Shown in pieces: positions 1-12,316 of a stretch of DNA of 64,000 bases (positions are counted from its first letter, which is position 1; each line of letters starts with the position of its first letter). The position numbers were made by a program, and so were the translations under genes. Location of the stretch: contig NC_063016.1 in NCBI RefSeq assembly GCF_020509005.1, forward strand, positions 806,001 to 870,000, written 5' to 3'. The notes below the pieces were generated by a model. It made no database searches. It was not told the origin of the DNA and saw nothing but the letters and a program-made list of their open reading frames with translations. This DNA is from Fulvia fulva (taxonomy: Eukaryota; Ascomycota; Dothideomycetes; Mycosphaerellales; Mycosphaerellaceae).

Positions 1-32
1 GGCGGCTCCTTAGATTGATCTGGTTCTGATAC

Positions 33-1326
33 TTGCATGCCTGTAGGAGATTGATAGCGACTCTGCTTTGGGAAGCGATACGTGGGTCTCTCCGGATTGC
101 TCCTGACCCAAGCTCGTGCACTAACTTGTGGTGCAGAACAAGCATTACGACCAGCTTATCGGAAAGCATATACAACTATCGCAAGGAACATGGCCGAACA
201 TATCATGGTAGGACACAAGCTTTAGCGGATCTTGGCACGGGCTTCTGGCTGACTGTTTTCATCAGCTTACAAAGATGGCAAATACATCTTCCCCAACGAC
301 GAAAGGGAGAACGATCGACTCGATCTGCAACATCATCTGTTGCGGATAACCTACGCCAACCGACTTTTCTTCTCGCCTCTGGGCAAGCCGAAGCGATGTC
401 TCGATGTCGGCACAGGGACTGGAATCTGGGCGATTGACTTTGCTGATGAGTTCCCTGAATGTGAAGTCCTCGGCATTGATTTGAGTCCTGGCCAGCCTAC
501 GTTGGTGCCTCCGAACGTCAAGTTTGTGGTGGACGATGCAGAGGATTTGTGGCTGTACGATGAGAAATTCGACTTTGTCCATGTTCGTTTGATGTCGGGC
601 TGTTTTTCGGATTGGCCCAACTTTATACGACAAGCCTATGAGTGAGACCTCGCACGAAAACAGCTGGATCGAGGCTGACTATCGTGTAGGAATATCGAAC
701 CAGGAACCGGATGGCTTGAACTGCAAGATTATGGTACGTCAATGAAGGGTACTAGGCATCCGGTAGTGGCTTAGACCACAGTGGGCGTGCGAGACATGCG
801 CTGCACGACGTGGTTTCTCCACCATTTACGCTCCAGTCTGAGGCACTGTCACATGCTTCCCGAAGATGGCTAACACACCCTTCTGTTTGTAGGCCTTCCC
901 GTAAGATCGTTCGACAACACCCACCAAGGCACCGATCTTCTTCGATGGGGCCAATTGCTATGTGAAGCCTCCATGAAGATGGGCCGGCCACTAGGCTCCG
1001 ACGCAAGTGAGATGTTCGAGCAATGGATGGCGGAGGCCGGTTTCGTGGACATACAGACCAAAATGTTTATGTGGCCTTCAAATAGCTGGCCAAAAGATCC
1101 AGTCATGAAAGAGCTGGGCAGGTGGAATCAGGTCAATATCATTGAAGGTTTAGAAGGCTTTTGTCTTGCACTCCTGACAAGAGCACTGGGGTGGACGAAG
1201 GAGGAGGTCGAGATCTTTGTGGCGAAGATCACGGCGGATCTGAGGAACAAGAAGATACATGCCTACTTTCAAATGCCGGTGGTGTTTGGAAGAAAGCCTT
1301 TTCCGGGAGAGGTGACACTCCAGTAA
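33..1326 (+). CDS. SAM-dependent methyltransferase, LaeA/UMTA type (5' end uncertain)
   Basis: Spliced reading: exon ending at 207, then 266-641, 690-733 and 893-1326 (stop TAA just after VTLQ). All junctions are GT-AG and keep frame. The first visible exon ends in ...ESIYNYRKEHGRTYH and joins to AYKDGKYIFPNDE, followed by DRLDLQHH, the signature N-terminal block of fungal LaeA/UMTA-like methyltransferases. The SAM-binding motif I is LDVGTGTGIWAIDFA, followed by the acidic GIDLSP strand and a DDAEDLW stretch. Exon 3 encodes the EPGTGWLELQDY motif. The family transfers methyl groups from SAM; members include the secondary-metabolism regulator LaeA and many tailoring enzymes, and the substrate cannot be told here. 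An in-frame stop at 27-29 means the true N-terminus needs another exon upstream, possibly outside the window, so the start given is only the limit of the open frame. Confidence 0.85.
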
Positions 1327-2384
1327 TGCTCAGAAGACTTCGGTATCATCTGGCTCATGGACATAGCAATAAGAACCATGAAGATTGGATGCGGACCAGT
1401 CCGTAGTCTATGTTCCACACCGAGAGCTCCTAACCAAAAAGATGGCCGCCAAGTAGAGACCATGATTAGAACCTGTGCGAAACGCTCCGAGCACCGTTGG
1501 CCTAAGTTGTAGAGAGAGGCGCGTCGTGCAACACTTCCGCTTCCACGTCTACGGCGGTCGCTGCGCTGCAATACGTTCGTCGCCGCTAAGAAGAAATAAG
1601 TCTGCAGTTGTGCAAGCGGCCACCTTTTCTGTCAAGAGCCCTCGTGCGGTCTGATCGAATGGCTTTGATGTGTAGCAATTGTTGCGCGGCGCATTCGCAC
1701 CCAGCGCACCGGTCCGCGCATTCCTCCGAGTGACCAGCAGCTTCAAGCAACATTCCTCATGTTGCAGCGCAGGAAGCGCTCGGTGGTAGCGACGAGTTTC
1801 TGAAAAGCTCAAGATGCGTCGCACAGGCACGTGTCGCTGGTGGAACAAGTCCACGTGGTTAGTGGCGCCATGACAATGGGTTGGTGGCTTCTCCAGTTCT
1901 GTGGTCGGTCCAGTAGAGCTGCTGCTGCTCAGCAATAGTAAGCAGTCACAACGCAGCAAGAAGATTGCAGACTCTTCCTTCTTGCTTATCGCGTAACTTC
2001 CGGACGGTGCAACATGGTAGTCATGCTGCGAGGTTCAGTACCGTGGGTTGCCGATGTATCATGTTGTATCTCCGCATTGTAGCTTTGTAGCGTCCGTAGC
2101 GTGATGCGATAAGCTGCTTGCAGCAGCTGAAAGCGACCGGCATGCCGATATGCTCATCATGGTGACAGATGGCGATATCATCAAGGTCTCTGGGAAGCCG
2201 CGACTGAGCCGGTGAACGCAGCGACTAGTGTGCAGTGAATGAAGGCAAGAGCGACCATGTGTTGTGGCGAAACAGTGGCTGCGTGAAGCAAGAACGAGCC
2301 AGAACCCTGTCGAAAGTGACGCGCTGCTCCGCTTGTGGCACGTGCGTAGGCAGCCTCCGCGCTTGCTGCTCTTAAGACTCCAAC
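1327..2384. other. intergenic, no supported gene
   Basis: Only short overlapping frames without recognisable domains occur here, for example a minus-strand frame at 1549-1959 with serine runs. I see no splice-connected coding signal, RNA gene or repeat. It holds the 3' flank of the methyltransferase and the distal promoter of the polyubiquitin gene. Confidence 0.5.
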
Positions 2385-2527
2385 CTCCAAAAACAACTTG
2401 AACTTCTTCCTCTACACTACATTCTTGCACACACACCACCTGCAACCACCGTCCACGACCACCACATCACATCACATCTCAACATCAGTAATCACACTCA
2501 AAACAAACCACACACCACACCGCAGCC
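2385..2527 (+). promoter_or_regulatory. polyubiquitin core promoter / 5' leader
   Basis: The 140 bases before the polyubiquitin ATG are pyrimidine- and CA-rich (CTTCTTCCTCTACACTAC, then repeated ACCAC and CATCACAT blocks). This is typical of strongly expressed housekeeping genes in filamentous fungi. No clear TATA box is visible; the transcription start is inferred only. Confidence 0.4.
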
Positions 2528-3295
<768 letters not shown>

Positions 3296-3883
3296 ATGGG
3301 ATGGGATATGAGGAGTTTGGAACGAAATGTGATTTACCACTTGATACGACTTTACGAGCATTGAGGCAAACCGTCGGCGAGCGGGAGCCTATGGGAAAAC
3401 ATGCGACTTAGCATAACATGACTTGAATTCAGCGACTCCTCTGGAGTTTTGTGAGCTGCTACCTATCTACGTGTGTTTGATATTGCCTCTCTCATGTCAG
3501 TAACGTCGTGACACCTGACGGTCGGTGATGATCGTCATGGAACTGGATGAATGCCGACATGTGCCGAGATCGGCGCGCCTCCAAACCGCAGCGTGCCACG
3601 CCACGCCTCTTGCCGCGAAGTGCACTTTTGCACAAAGCCACCACGATTGCGACAGTTACCATGCAGCCTTGAAGACGTCTCGTATTGCAAAACTGTTGCC
3701 TATAGGAGCAACATCGACTTTCTGCCAGAATCGCAGCTACCCGTGCTTTCCTCTCGGCAGTGACCGCAGGGAGCTCTTGTCCGCAGAGCGTGTGACTGGA
3801 TGCAATTCCTTCAAAGCGCGAGCATCAATAGACATACGCACCGCGATGCATGACATGACTTGTAGGTGCTTGAGCTGTTACTG
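3296..3883. other. intergenic, no supported gene
   Basis: Contains the 3' flank of polyubiquitin and the promoter of the BRAP2-like gene. A 119-codon frame at 3525-3884 has no domain and runs into the next gene's start region in another frame, so it is not called. Confidence 0.5.
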
Positions 3884-6040
3884 ATGTCTTCATTCTTCTT
3901 CCACTTGAAGCTTGAGCTCTACTCGACGCCCGCAGAGAACAAACGCCGCAAGCTGCAACATCATCACCACCACCGACGGAGCGACATCTTTACACCTCCA
4001 TCTGGCGCAGACATCTTCAAGACCGACTTTCCTGCCCACCGCAAGGGCCAGTGGACGAGCTACAGCTTCTCCAAGCGATACCGCGAAAGCATTGCAGAGC
4101 CTACAACACCACTCGGACACATATCAGGTTCAGACCGATCACGTTCACCCCATCAACCATTGTCACCACCGAGTGGAAATCACGAGTCACATGGTGACGC
4201 TCTACTGCTGCCAGAGCGTAGTCTGAGACTCAGGAAAGAGGCGCCTCCATCACCGAGATTGCATTCAACAGCGCGGCATTCGAACCAGGCGGCAGCAAGA
4301 GACTGGCGATACGACGCCGTAGAAATCGAGAGCATCGACATGGAGATCAGCAAAGCTAAGAGCACTGCGAATGGCGGCTTACATACCAAGGCCGTGTACA
4401 TACCATCGGAACCGAAGACCACCGATGTAGGTTTTGGTGTGGTGCACCTGTATCGAGATGCAGAGGAATCTTCAGCCTTGGATGAGACTGCGGTGCCCCG
4501 AAAAAGCCTGGACAGGATCGCCAAGACAGTAGATGACGGGTCCGATACATTCAGCCGGGATGATTGCACCACACTCTGCATACTTGCGGTGCCGTCGTGG
4601 ATGATGCCCTCTGATTTGCTGGGCTTTGTGGGCGATCAAGCGAGAGAAGATGTGTCGCACTTTCGTCTGATCAGGACCGGAAGGGCCAACAAGTATATGG
4701 TTCTGCTGAAGTTCAGGTCAGCGAAGAAGGCTCGCGACTGGCAGAAGCTGTGGAATGGGAGGCTCTTCAGCGCTGCAGAGCCGGAGAACTGTCACGTCGT
4801 CTTCATCAAAAGCGTCGAATTCTTGAGTCCAGGCCCAGACGTTGTCGCAGGAAGCAAGTTCCCGCATAACACCAACGATCCATTCACTGCCGTTGCGAGC
4901 ACAAACGGGTCTGGCAAGGGCATGCTAAGTAAGCCTCTCGCGCCTCCACCACCAAATCTGCTGGAACTGCCCACCTGCCCAGTCTGCTTGGAGCGCATGG
5001 ACGAGACGACTGGTCTACTGACGATCTTGTGTCAACACGTCTTTCACTGTGCTTGTCTCGAAAAATGGCGAGGGTCAGGTTGCCCGGTATGCCGATACAC
5101 GCACTCCCCTTCGTATACGTTCCCGTATCCGCGACCCACGGATGATGTCGATGGCGAGCGCGAAGATGCGGACCCTCTGTGCTCAACCTGCGCAGGCACT
5201 GACAATCTCTGGGTCTGTCTCATATGCGGCAACATAGGCTGCGGCCGCTACGATGAAGCACATGCTTACGCTCACTATGAAGCCACCAGCCACTGCTACG
5301 CCATGGACATCAACACACAGCATGTTTGGGACTACGCGGGTGATGGCTACGTGCATCGGTTGATCCAGAGCAAGCCAGCTCCAGAGTCAAGTGGTAGAAG
5401 CATGATCGATCTGCCGACTCGGCAACGACACGAGAATGAAGCATTTCGCGCGGAAGGTGGCGATAGTGTGCCAAGAGAGAAGATGGAGAGCATGGCGTCA
5501 GAGTACACCTACCTCTTGACGTCCCAGCTCGAAGGCCAACGCCGTTACTTTGAGGAGCAAGTAGAACGTGCCGTCGACAAAGCGTCCCGGGCATCAGCGC
5601 GTGCAGAAGAAGCTGCCGCATCTGCAAGCAAAGCCTTCGCTCAGCTCGAGGAAGCACGCTCGGACCGCCAAACTATGAGCGAGACACTGGCACGAGTAGA
5701 GAAAGCCCTCGAAAAGTCCGAGAAGACTCGAGGGAAATTCGAGCAAATGGCGCGAGACATGTCGTCTCAGCTGCGAGAGGAGAAGACGATGAATGAAGGG
5801 CTGTTGCAGAGGATCAAAGCGGCGGACCAGCAGGCGGAAGAGGCGAAACATGCTGCGGCTAAAGCTGTCGAGGAGAAGAAGGAGTTGGAGGAGATGAATC
5901 ACGATTTGTCCATGTTCATCTCGAGCTCGCAGAAGGTACAGGAGTTGCAAGCTGCGGGGGAGGAAGTGGTGGATGGGAGTGTGAGTGTGCCGGACCCACC
6001 GCCCGCGAAGAAGGGGAAGGGGAAGGGGAGGAAGAAGTGA
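3884..6040 (+). CDS. BRAP2-like RING / UBP zinc finger E3 ubiquitin ligase
   Basis: Single exon, 718 residues from the ATG at 3884 (MSSFFFHLKLELY, which fits the family N-terminus; the frame is open a few codons upstream but without ATG). Domain order matches BRCA1-associated protein 2 / ETP1. A BRAP2 RRM-like domain lies at about residues 228-312 (TLCILAVPSWM to VVFIKSVEF). A C3H2C2-type RING finger lies at about 365-403 (CPVCLERMD, CQHVFHCACLEKW, CPVCR). A UBP-type zinc finger lies at about 433-495 (CSTCAG, CLICGNIGCGRYDEAHAYAHY, HVWDY). A long Ala/Glu/Lys coiled coil spans about 536-683, and the tail is Lys-rich. Such proteins bind ubiquitin through the UBP finger and act as E3 ligases; yeast Etp1 is linked to ethanol tolerance. 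The N-terminal 220 residues are low complexity with a His run. Confidence 0.93.
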   Translation: MSSFFFHLKLELYSTPAENKRRKLQHHHHHRRSDIFTPPSGADIFKTDFPAHRKGQWTSYSFSKRYRESIAEPTTPLGHISGSDRSRSPHQPLSPPSGNHESHGDALLLPERSLRLRKEAPPSPRLHSTARHSNQAAARDWRYDAVEIESIDMEISKAKSTANGGLHTKAVYIPSEPKTTDVGFGVVHLYRDAEESSALDETAVPRKSLDRIAKTVDDGSDTFSRDDCTTLCILAVPSWMMPSDLLGFVGDQAREDVSHFRLIRTGRANKYMVLLKFRSAKKARDWQKLWNGRLFSAAEPENCHVVFIKSVEFLSPGPDVVAGSKFPHNTNDPFTAVASTNGSGKGMLSKPLAPPPPNLLELPTCPVCLERMDETTGLLTILCQHVFHCACLEKWRGSGCPVCRYTHSPSYTFPYPRPTDDVDGEREDADPLCSTCAGTDNLWVCLICGNIGCGRYDEAHAYAHYEATSHCYAMDINTQHVWDYAGDGYVHRLIQSKPAPESSGRSMIDLPTRQRHENEAFRAEGGDSVPREKMESMASEYTYLLTSQLEGQRRYFEEQVERAVDKASRASARAEEAAASASKAFAQLEEARSDRQTMSETLARVEKALEKSEKTRGKFEQMARDMSSQLREEKTMNEGLLQRIKAADQQAEEAKHAAAKAVEEKKELEEMNHDLSMFISSSQKVQELQAAGEEVVDGSVSVPDPPPAKKGKGKGRKK

Positions 6041-6636
6041 TTGGCGACGTCGTATTGGTACTGTGACTGCAAGTCGCGTGGTGTGTCACTTCTTCGAGGC
6101 GTCCGTTATTGATAGCGAGGATACCCAGCATTGCAATGGAAAGTGAGGAGACCCGAGATATACAGTCAGTGGCGAGCATGTCGTGACTCTCATCGTGCTG
6201 GAATCTACGTAGTGCACGCCGGCACCGGCTTCGTGGTCACCGGGAGGCGGCTTTGGAGGATCCTGCTGATGCTTGAGGTGTCATATCTCGCTATTGCTTG
6301 GACCTGGGCTTCTGTGCATATATACACGCGGCTTGCTCCCTCGTAGACCGTATACACGGGCTGTGGACAAAGATCATTACCGCCGAGCGCGTCGTTTACC
6401 TTCGTCCTAAAACATCATTGTGTGAACCGTCCGGCGTGCCCGTCTTCTTCGTGGTCCAACGATTACACTTTCTACCCAATTCAACGTACACAGTCTCTCG
6501 ATCTCACACCTCTGCATGTGCCAGAAACAAAAACGCCAGTAGCCTCTTCGTGAAACTCTATTAGCTGGTTGCCAACACTTGGGCCAGCCATTTCTTCGCC
6601 CTGCCGCTCTACCCAACTCTTGATGTATGGATGCTC
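6041..6636. other. intergenic, convergent 3' flanks
   Basis: Lies between the 3' end of the BRAP2-like gene and the 3' end of the minus-strand dehydrogenase. Nothing coding is supported here. Confidence 0.5.
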
Positions 6637-7856
6637 TTAAGTGACGGTGTAACCACCGTCGACACGGAGATCGGCTCCGGTGACGTATCCAGCGGCGTCA
6701 CTGAGGAGGAAGGTGACTGCTCCCATGAGGTCCTCTGGTCGGCCCATCTTACCCTGGGGGATCAAGCTGGTCCACTTCTGGGCGAGCTCTGGGTTGTCGT
6801 CGAGGATTTTCTTGGTTCTGTACATGTGTCAGTTCTGCAGCAGGCCACGTGTCATGGCGATCGGAACTTACAGTGCAGTGAGCATGTATCCTGGCGAGAT
6901 GCAGTTCACGCGGATACCTGCATGGGCCCACTCGACCGCAAACGAGCTGGCCAAGTGTCTGACTGCAGCCTTTGCAGCGTTGTACGGAGCTTGTGGCTGT
7001 GGCACGTTGACAATGGCACCACTCATGCTACCGATCATGACGACACTTCCAGGCGCCTTTCGTGCCATCAGGTGCTTGGCGACAGTGCAAGCCCAGATGT
7101 AAGTGCCGTCAACGTTGACACCCCAGAGCTTCTGCAGGCGGTCGTGTGGGTATTCGATGGCGTCGAAGTTCTCGGTGAAGCCCGCTGAGGTGACCAGGTG
7201 GTCGACCTTGCCGTGCGATGCGAGAATCTCCTCCATGGCAGCGTCGACGGATTGTGGAGAGGAGACATCGCAGTAGTGGGCGGTGACCTCTGGAACGTTG
7301 GTCGCTCCTGGGTTCTCCTTCTTGAAGGTTTCCATCAAAAGCTGTGCTTGCTTCTCACCTTCCTCCTCTGCAAAATGTGTTAGCTCGAGCCAAGATACAT
7401 GTATCATCATCGTTCGAAGCACATGCACTTACTGTTGAGATCAACAATCGCCACACGGCAGCCGCTAAGCAGGAGTGCCTGGCTCATGACGAGACCGAGA
7501 CCTCGAGCACCACCCGTCACGACACCGACTCTGTCCTCCAAGGTGAAGCTCGCCAGCGTTCGCTTGAAGTGGAAGCCACCGCGGCCTTGCACTGGCTTGG
7601 AGCTGGGCAGATCGCCCTCCTCTGGGTACTCTACCACGATGGTCTTGTCTGTTCGTGAGAACTCACCCTCGTGCTTGAAGGCACCGGGCTTGCCTGCTGT
7701 ACTGTATTCGTCATGCTTGTCCTTCTCTTCCTCGCGGACGTTGGGGGTCACGCGAATGCCACGAGTGGCTGTGCGGGAGAGGAAGGCAGATGTGGGTGGT
7801 CGGGCGGCGGTTGTGGAGGCTCTCGAGACTTGCCTCAGCAGGTTGTGCTTGAACAT
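6637..7856 (-). CDS. short-chain dehydrogenase/reductase, mitochondrial-type presequence (polyol/xylulose reductase-like)
   Basis: Three exons on the minus strand: 7856-7433, 7367-6872 and 6817-6637, giving 366 residues. Donors are GTAAGT and GTAAGT, acceptors TGCAG and TACAG, and all phases match. Residues 1-50 (MFKHNLLRQVSRASTTAARP...) are rich in Arg, Ser and Ala with no acidic residues at first, as in a mitochondrial targeting peptide. The cofactor motif TGGARGLG is near residue 116, the catalytic Ser is in IGSMSG, and the YNAAK catalytic Tyr-Lys pair is near 272. The end, RVDGGYTVT, is typical of the fungal sorbose/xylulose/arabinitol reductase branch of classical SDRs. The reaction is therefore probably NAD(P)-dependent polyol/ketose interconversion, but the substrate is inferred. 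At 366 residues it is about 100 longer than a plain SDR, the surplus being N-terminal. Confidence 0.88.
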
Positions 7857-9325
7857 GATGCTGGCGGTGGGAGTGATGGTAATGGTGTTTCTTGGAGATG
7901 TCAGTCGTTGGAGCTGTTGTTTCAAGCTCGATGCTTTTCGCCGAGAGCTTCTGCTCAATGCTAGTGTTACCCGAGGAGTGAATGTCAGGTGGATAGTGTA
8001 CAGTACACAAGTTGACGTGGGTGGTGTGAGGGTGAGTATCCTCAAAACAGGCAGCACGTACTCTGGCAGAAATTGTCGAGTCCGAGTGTCGTAAGATGTA
8101 CAGGGTCTTTCGGGGATGATGTCAAAACGTGGGAGCAAAGACGGAGGATCTTTCAGATGCGTTGATGATTGGAACAAATGTCACGACAGCACATTCAACA
8201 CTTCGCTTCTCAGCATTTTCTCAGCACGTGCAGCGATGCAGGTCCAGAAGCTACGTCAAGGCTCGCAAGGCCACAGCCCACATCTGCTCCGCCAACCTTG
8301 GAACTCCCCGACACAGCTGGCCTTGGCCTTGCTATTCTCGGCCTAGTTCTCTCCGCATCTCGCGAACCTGCAGGCCTGTTTCATTGGTGGAAGAGGCGAT
8401 TCGTGACGCGTGGCGATCTTCTTGAGACTTGAGGATAGATTGAAATCTCAACCGCTTTACAGATCAGCGTCTCGACCACTTCAACAGGCAGTCAGCTCGG
8501 GTCCAGAAGGGCTCGTGCAGCTCCAAAAGAAACAACCATGCGCTCAGCTCCTCGCAACCCTGGCGGTACTTCAAGCGGTGCATAGACGCCTCAACGGACT
8601 TGATCAACTGTCGAGATGCATCAAACGCTTGATGGCAGGAGTCCTTCGTGCCGTTGATGTTTAGACGACAAGAACCAGGACCTAACACGACAGGCACAAA
8701 CTTCACGCCGAGCACTACACCTCCTCCGGCCATGGAAGATCCTGCTTCAGCTACCCGAGCCTCTGCCCTTCGAATGCCGCTACTGTAACAACCCGATCGC
8801 TGAACGATACGGTCCTCACTGCCTGTAGTGGCTCTCGGTCAGCACAGGTCGACCATTACGAAGGGCACTGCCTCGCGAGTCTTCGCAAATCGGAGAATAA
8901 ATGTTGTCTGCGTCGGTGACGACGGATACGAAGCGATTACGGCGCAAGGGTTCAAAGACAGATGGAGCCGAAGGGTCAAAGGACGAGGAATCGCTACACT
9001 GCCACCTATTACAGCATCGTACATGATCGCAGCCAGCAACAAGACCGGCGGCTGCATCGTTGCTTTGATCCCTACCACGCGACGCACCTAAGCTTTCAAG
9101 CTGCCGCGTATCCGCACGGCAAATGTCTTGAGGTCATCACCAAGAAGGTGGCGCTGCGAGTGCTATACAGAAAGTGTTTCTCGTTGCAACCATTCTGTTC
9201 ATGTGTGTCGTAACACCAGCCAAGTAAGTTCCCTTCGCTACAAGACAAACATCTTTCATCGTCTATATTTCGTTCGTACTCAATTATTTGCCACCGAGAA
9301 TTCAGCTCGCTATTAATGGTGCACA
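7857..9325. promoter_or_regulatory. divergent intergenic region between SDR and nitrate reductase genes
   Basis: About 1.5 kb separating two divergently read genes, so it must hold both promoters. Nitrate reductase genes of ascomycetes are normally under AreA/NIT2 (GATA motifs) and NirA/NIT4 control; scattered GATA/TATC tetramers occur here but I cannot show that any is functional. Short frames such as that around 8178-8432 carry no domain and are not called. Confidence 0.35.
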
Positions 9326-12316
9326 ATGGCTCGCAAAGATAGACGTCCAAGAGCAGCGGGATGGACAGTACAAAAGCGCGACCATCCCGGGTCGACAGCC
9401 GAGGACATCAAAGACGAACCGGACTGGAGCACTACCAAGCACGTTACGAATGGCACGAAAGCTGGCACAATCGGAGGCGAGTACGACATAAAGCATTCAG
9501 CGGATGTGCAGTCTGCGAATGGTGATCTGCAACGGACGAAGGAAGCTTCAAAACAGGGTGCCTTGATCAACTTTCAGCAAGTTCTGAAAAACGACAAGGA
9601 CTTTGGCTCGTCGCAATCAGAGGAGCACTGGGTTGGGTGGCGGTACATGCTGGATTACACAGAGGCCGGCATTAAAGACCAGGACTGGCCGATCAACGCC
9701 AGCAAACGAGAAGATGAATGGAGAAAGGATGGCGAGGAGAAAGAACAGAACGAGGAGGGCTCAAAGGATAATGCAGATGGTGAACAGGACGAGCAAAGAG
9801 CAAATGAGGAGGAAACCGAATACGATCGACTTACTCCTCAGAAACGAGCCTGCCTACGAGCGATCAAGGAGGAGAGCAAGTACATTCCCTACCTTGCGAA
9901 CAACAACGGCAAGGGGCGTTCGAACGTACCAAATCATTCGTACACTTCGATCGACGAAGCGGACCAGCTGACACCCGATAGTTGGATACCAAGGTCACCA
10001 GAGCTGATTCGCCTCGTTGGCAAACATCCCCTCAACGCAGAAGCTCCACTATCGCGCATCTTCGACTCCGGCTTCACAACACCCAACGAACTATTCTATG
10101 TCCGAAGCCACGCAGCGGTGCCGCGACTGGTCTGGGAGACACACCTACTCGAGATCGTGACCTATGGTGGCAAGACTACCAAGCTTTCCATGAACGACAT
10201 CAAGAAGAACTTTGACGCCCTCAATCTACCAATTTTCATGGCCTGCGACAACGGGCGTCGCCGCGAAATGAAGATGATGAAACAAACCAAGGGCTTCAAT
10301 TGGGGTCCTGGCGCCGTAGGCTGTGCCTATTGGAAAGGACCACTTCTCCGCGACGTTCTTCTCGCTGCAGGCGTTCCCGAGCGCATGCCTGACCAGGATG
10401 AACAGCGATATTTTGTGCACTTCCGTGGAGCGGATGAGCCGAATGAGCATTATGAGACGAGTATCCCGTTTGAGTACATCATGGATGAGTACAATGATGT
10501 GTTGCTGGCGTATGAGATGAATGATGTCCCTTTGCCGCCGGACCACGGCTACCCGATTCGGTTGATGGTACCCGGGTATGTAGGTGGGCGGAATGTAAAG
10601 TGGTTGGAGAAGATCTGGATAGATAGCAAGGATAATAGTTGTTATATGCACATCTGGGACGATAGGGTGGTGGGTTATGCCTTTGGAGCTCGATGAATAA
10701 TGTATGCTCACAGCACGGCAGGTTCCTAGCTTCATCGTAGACATGGATTCGGAGCTGGCGAGCCATTTCTTCCACCTGCCGGACACCACTGCCTACGAAC
10801 AGATGCTCAACTCCGTCATCACTATCCCGCAGCAAGGCGAGACGATCGATCTCAAGAACATCACAAAGGCCAAAGAATACCGCATCCAAGGCTACGCATA
10901 CAACAGCCACGGCGACGAAGTCCAAAGAGTCGAAGTCTCCCTAGACGACGGCAAGACCTGGATGTACTGTATCCGCACCTTTCCCGAAGCTCCCATTCGA
11001 CACGGGAACAAGTTCTGGACCTGGTGCTTCTGGCACATCGACGTTACGGTCGCGGATCTGGTCAGGTCTCCCGGAATCACCGTCCGATGCTTCGACGTGA
11101 AGAAGATGACACAACCAGAGAAGCCCATCTGGAACATTCTCGGCTCGATGAATAACGCTCAGTACATCGTCCGTCCCGAGATGGTCACTGATGGAGATAC
11201 GCCGCACATCATATTCCGCCACCCGGTCGAGTCTGGTAATGGCGAGGGTGGATGGATGAAGAATAGTGCAGAGAATGAGATTGCACAAGCTGGACAAAAG
11301 ACTGATGTGCCGTCGAAGCAGTTTACGAAGGAGGAGATCGAGAAGCATAGTACAGAGCAAGACTGCTGGATCGTGGTGAACAACTGCGTCTACGATGCAA
11401 CGAGTGTGCTGCCATGGCATCCAGGAGGTGCGGCGGCCGTCATGCCAGACAAGCCCAAGAATCCTCATCCTCATCCCAAGCCCCCTCCGACCAAGCCCTC
11501 CAAAAGCACCGCTGGGTCGCCGCAAAGCTCGTCAACAAGAAATGCGTCTCCCATGACACATCACAATACACCTTCCAACTCCCCGCGGGCACGCAATACC
11601 TCGGCATAGGCACCTGCCAACACATCCAATTCGGCTTCCACATGCGCGACAGAATGTTGATGCGGCCATACACACCCACCAAGCCCGTCGTGGACCGCGA
11701 TGGGAACGTCCAGCCCAGCGATAAAGACCTCCGCGACGGGACAGGAACGTTCCAGCTCACGGTCAAGACGTACTTTCCCGATGAGGGGCAGCCTGGAGGT
11801 GCGTTTTCGAATATTCTGGATGCGCTGCCTGTTGGTGGGGAGGTGGAGATGAAGGGGCCTGATGGGGATGCTGTGTATCAGGGGAATGGGAAGTTTAAGA
11901 TCCGGGGTGAGGAGAAGACGTTTAAGAGGATCTCTCTCGTTCTCGGAGGAACGGGGTTGACGCCTGGGTACTCTCTTATCGCGCGGATCTGTCTAACGCC
12001 GGAGGATGAGACAGAGCTGAGGGTGACTGATGCGAATAAGAGTGAGGCTGACATCTTACTGCGGGAGGAGCTGGAGCAGTATGAGGAGAACAGCGATGGT
12101 CAGCTCAAGGTGACGCATGTTTTGAGTGAGCCGAGTGAGGAGTGGGAGGGGCTAAGAGGGTACGTGACGGGGGAGATCATGAAGAAGCATCTCTTTGGGC
12201 CAGATGAGGGAAATGTCACGCTGCTTTGTGGGCCGCCTGCGATGATTGAGAAAGCTGCTCTGCCGGCTCTGGAGGAGTGGGGATTTGCGCAGGACGACAA
12301 TATGTTCGGACTGTAG
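9326..12316 (+). CDS. niaD: NADPH nitrate reductase, cytochrome b5 domain broken by deletion/frameshift
   Basis: Exon 1 is 9326-10669; an intron at 10670-10721 (GTGGGT to GGCAG) restores the conserved WDDRV-VPSFI junction. Domains in order: an acidic N-terminal region; a Mo-molybdopterin domain with the catalytic Cys in FMACDNGRRREMK and FNWGPGAVGCAYW; the Mo-cofactor dimerisation domain (YRIQGYAY, APIRHGNKFWTW, QPEKPIWN); and a cytochrome b5 start (FTKEEIEKH...CWIVVNNCVYDAT...HPGGAAAVM). At about 11440 the homology stops. It resumes in another frame at the hinge (QALQKHRWVAAKL) and runs through an intact FAD/NADPH reductase module (RMLMRPYTP, GGTGLTPGYS, CGPPAMIEKA) to the canonical end NMFGL at 12316. 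The second half of the b5 domain, including the second haem-ligand His, is absent from the DNA. The enzyme family reduces nitrate to nitrite in the cytosol. As it stands the gene could not make the full electron-transfer chain: either a pseudogene or an assembly error. Confidence 0.85.
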
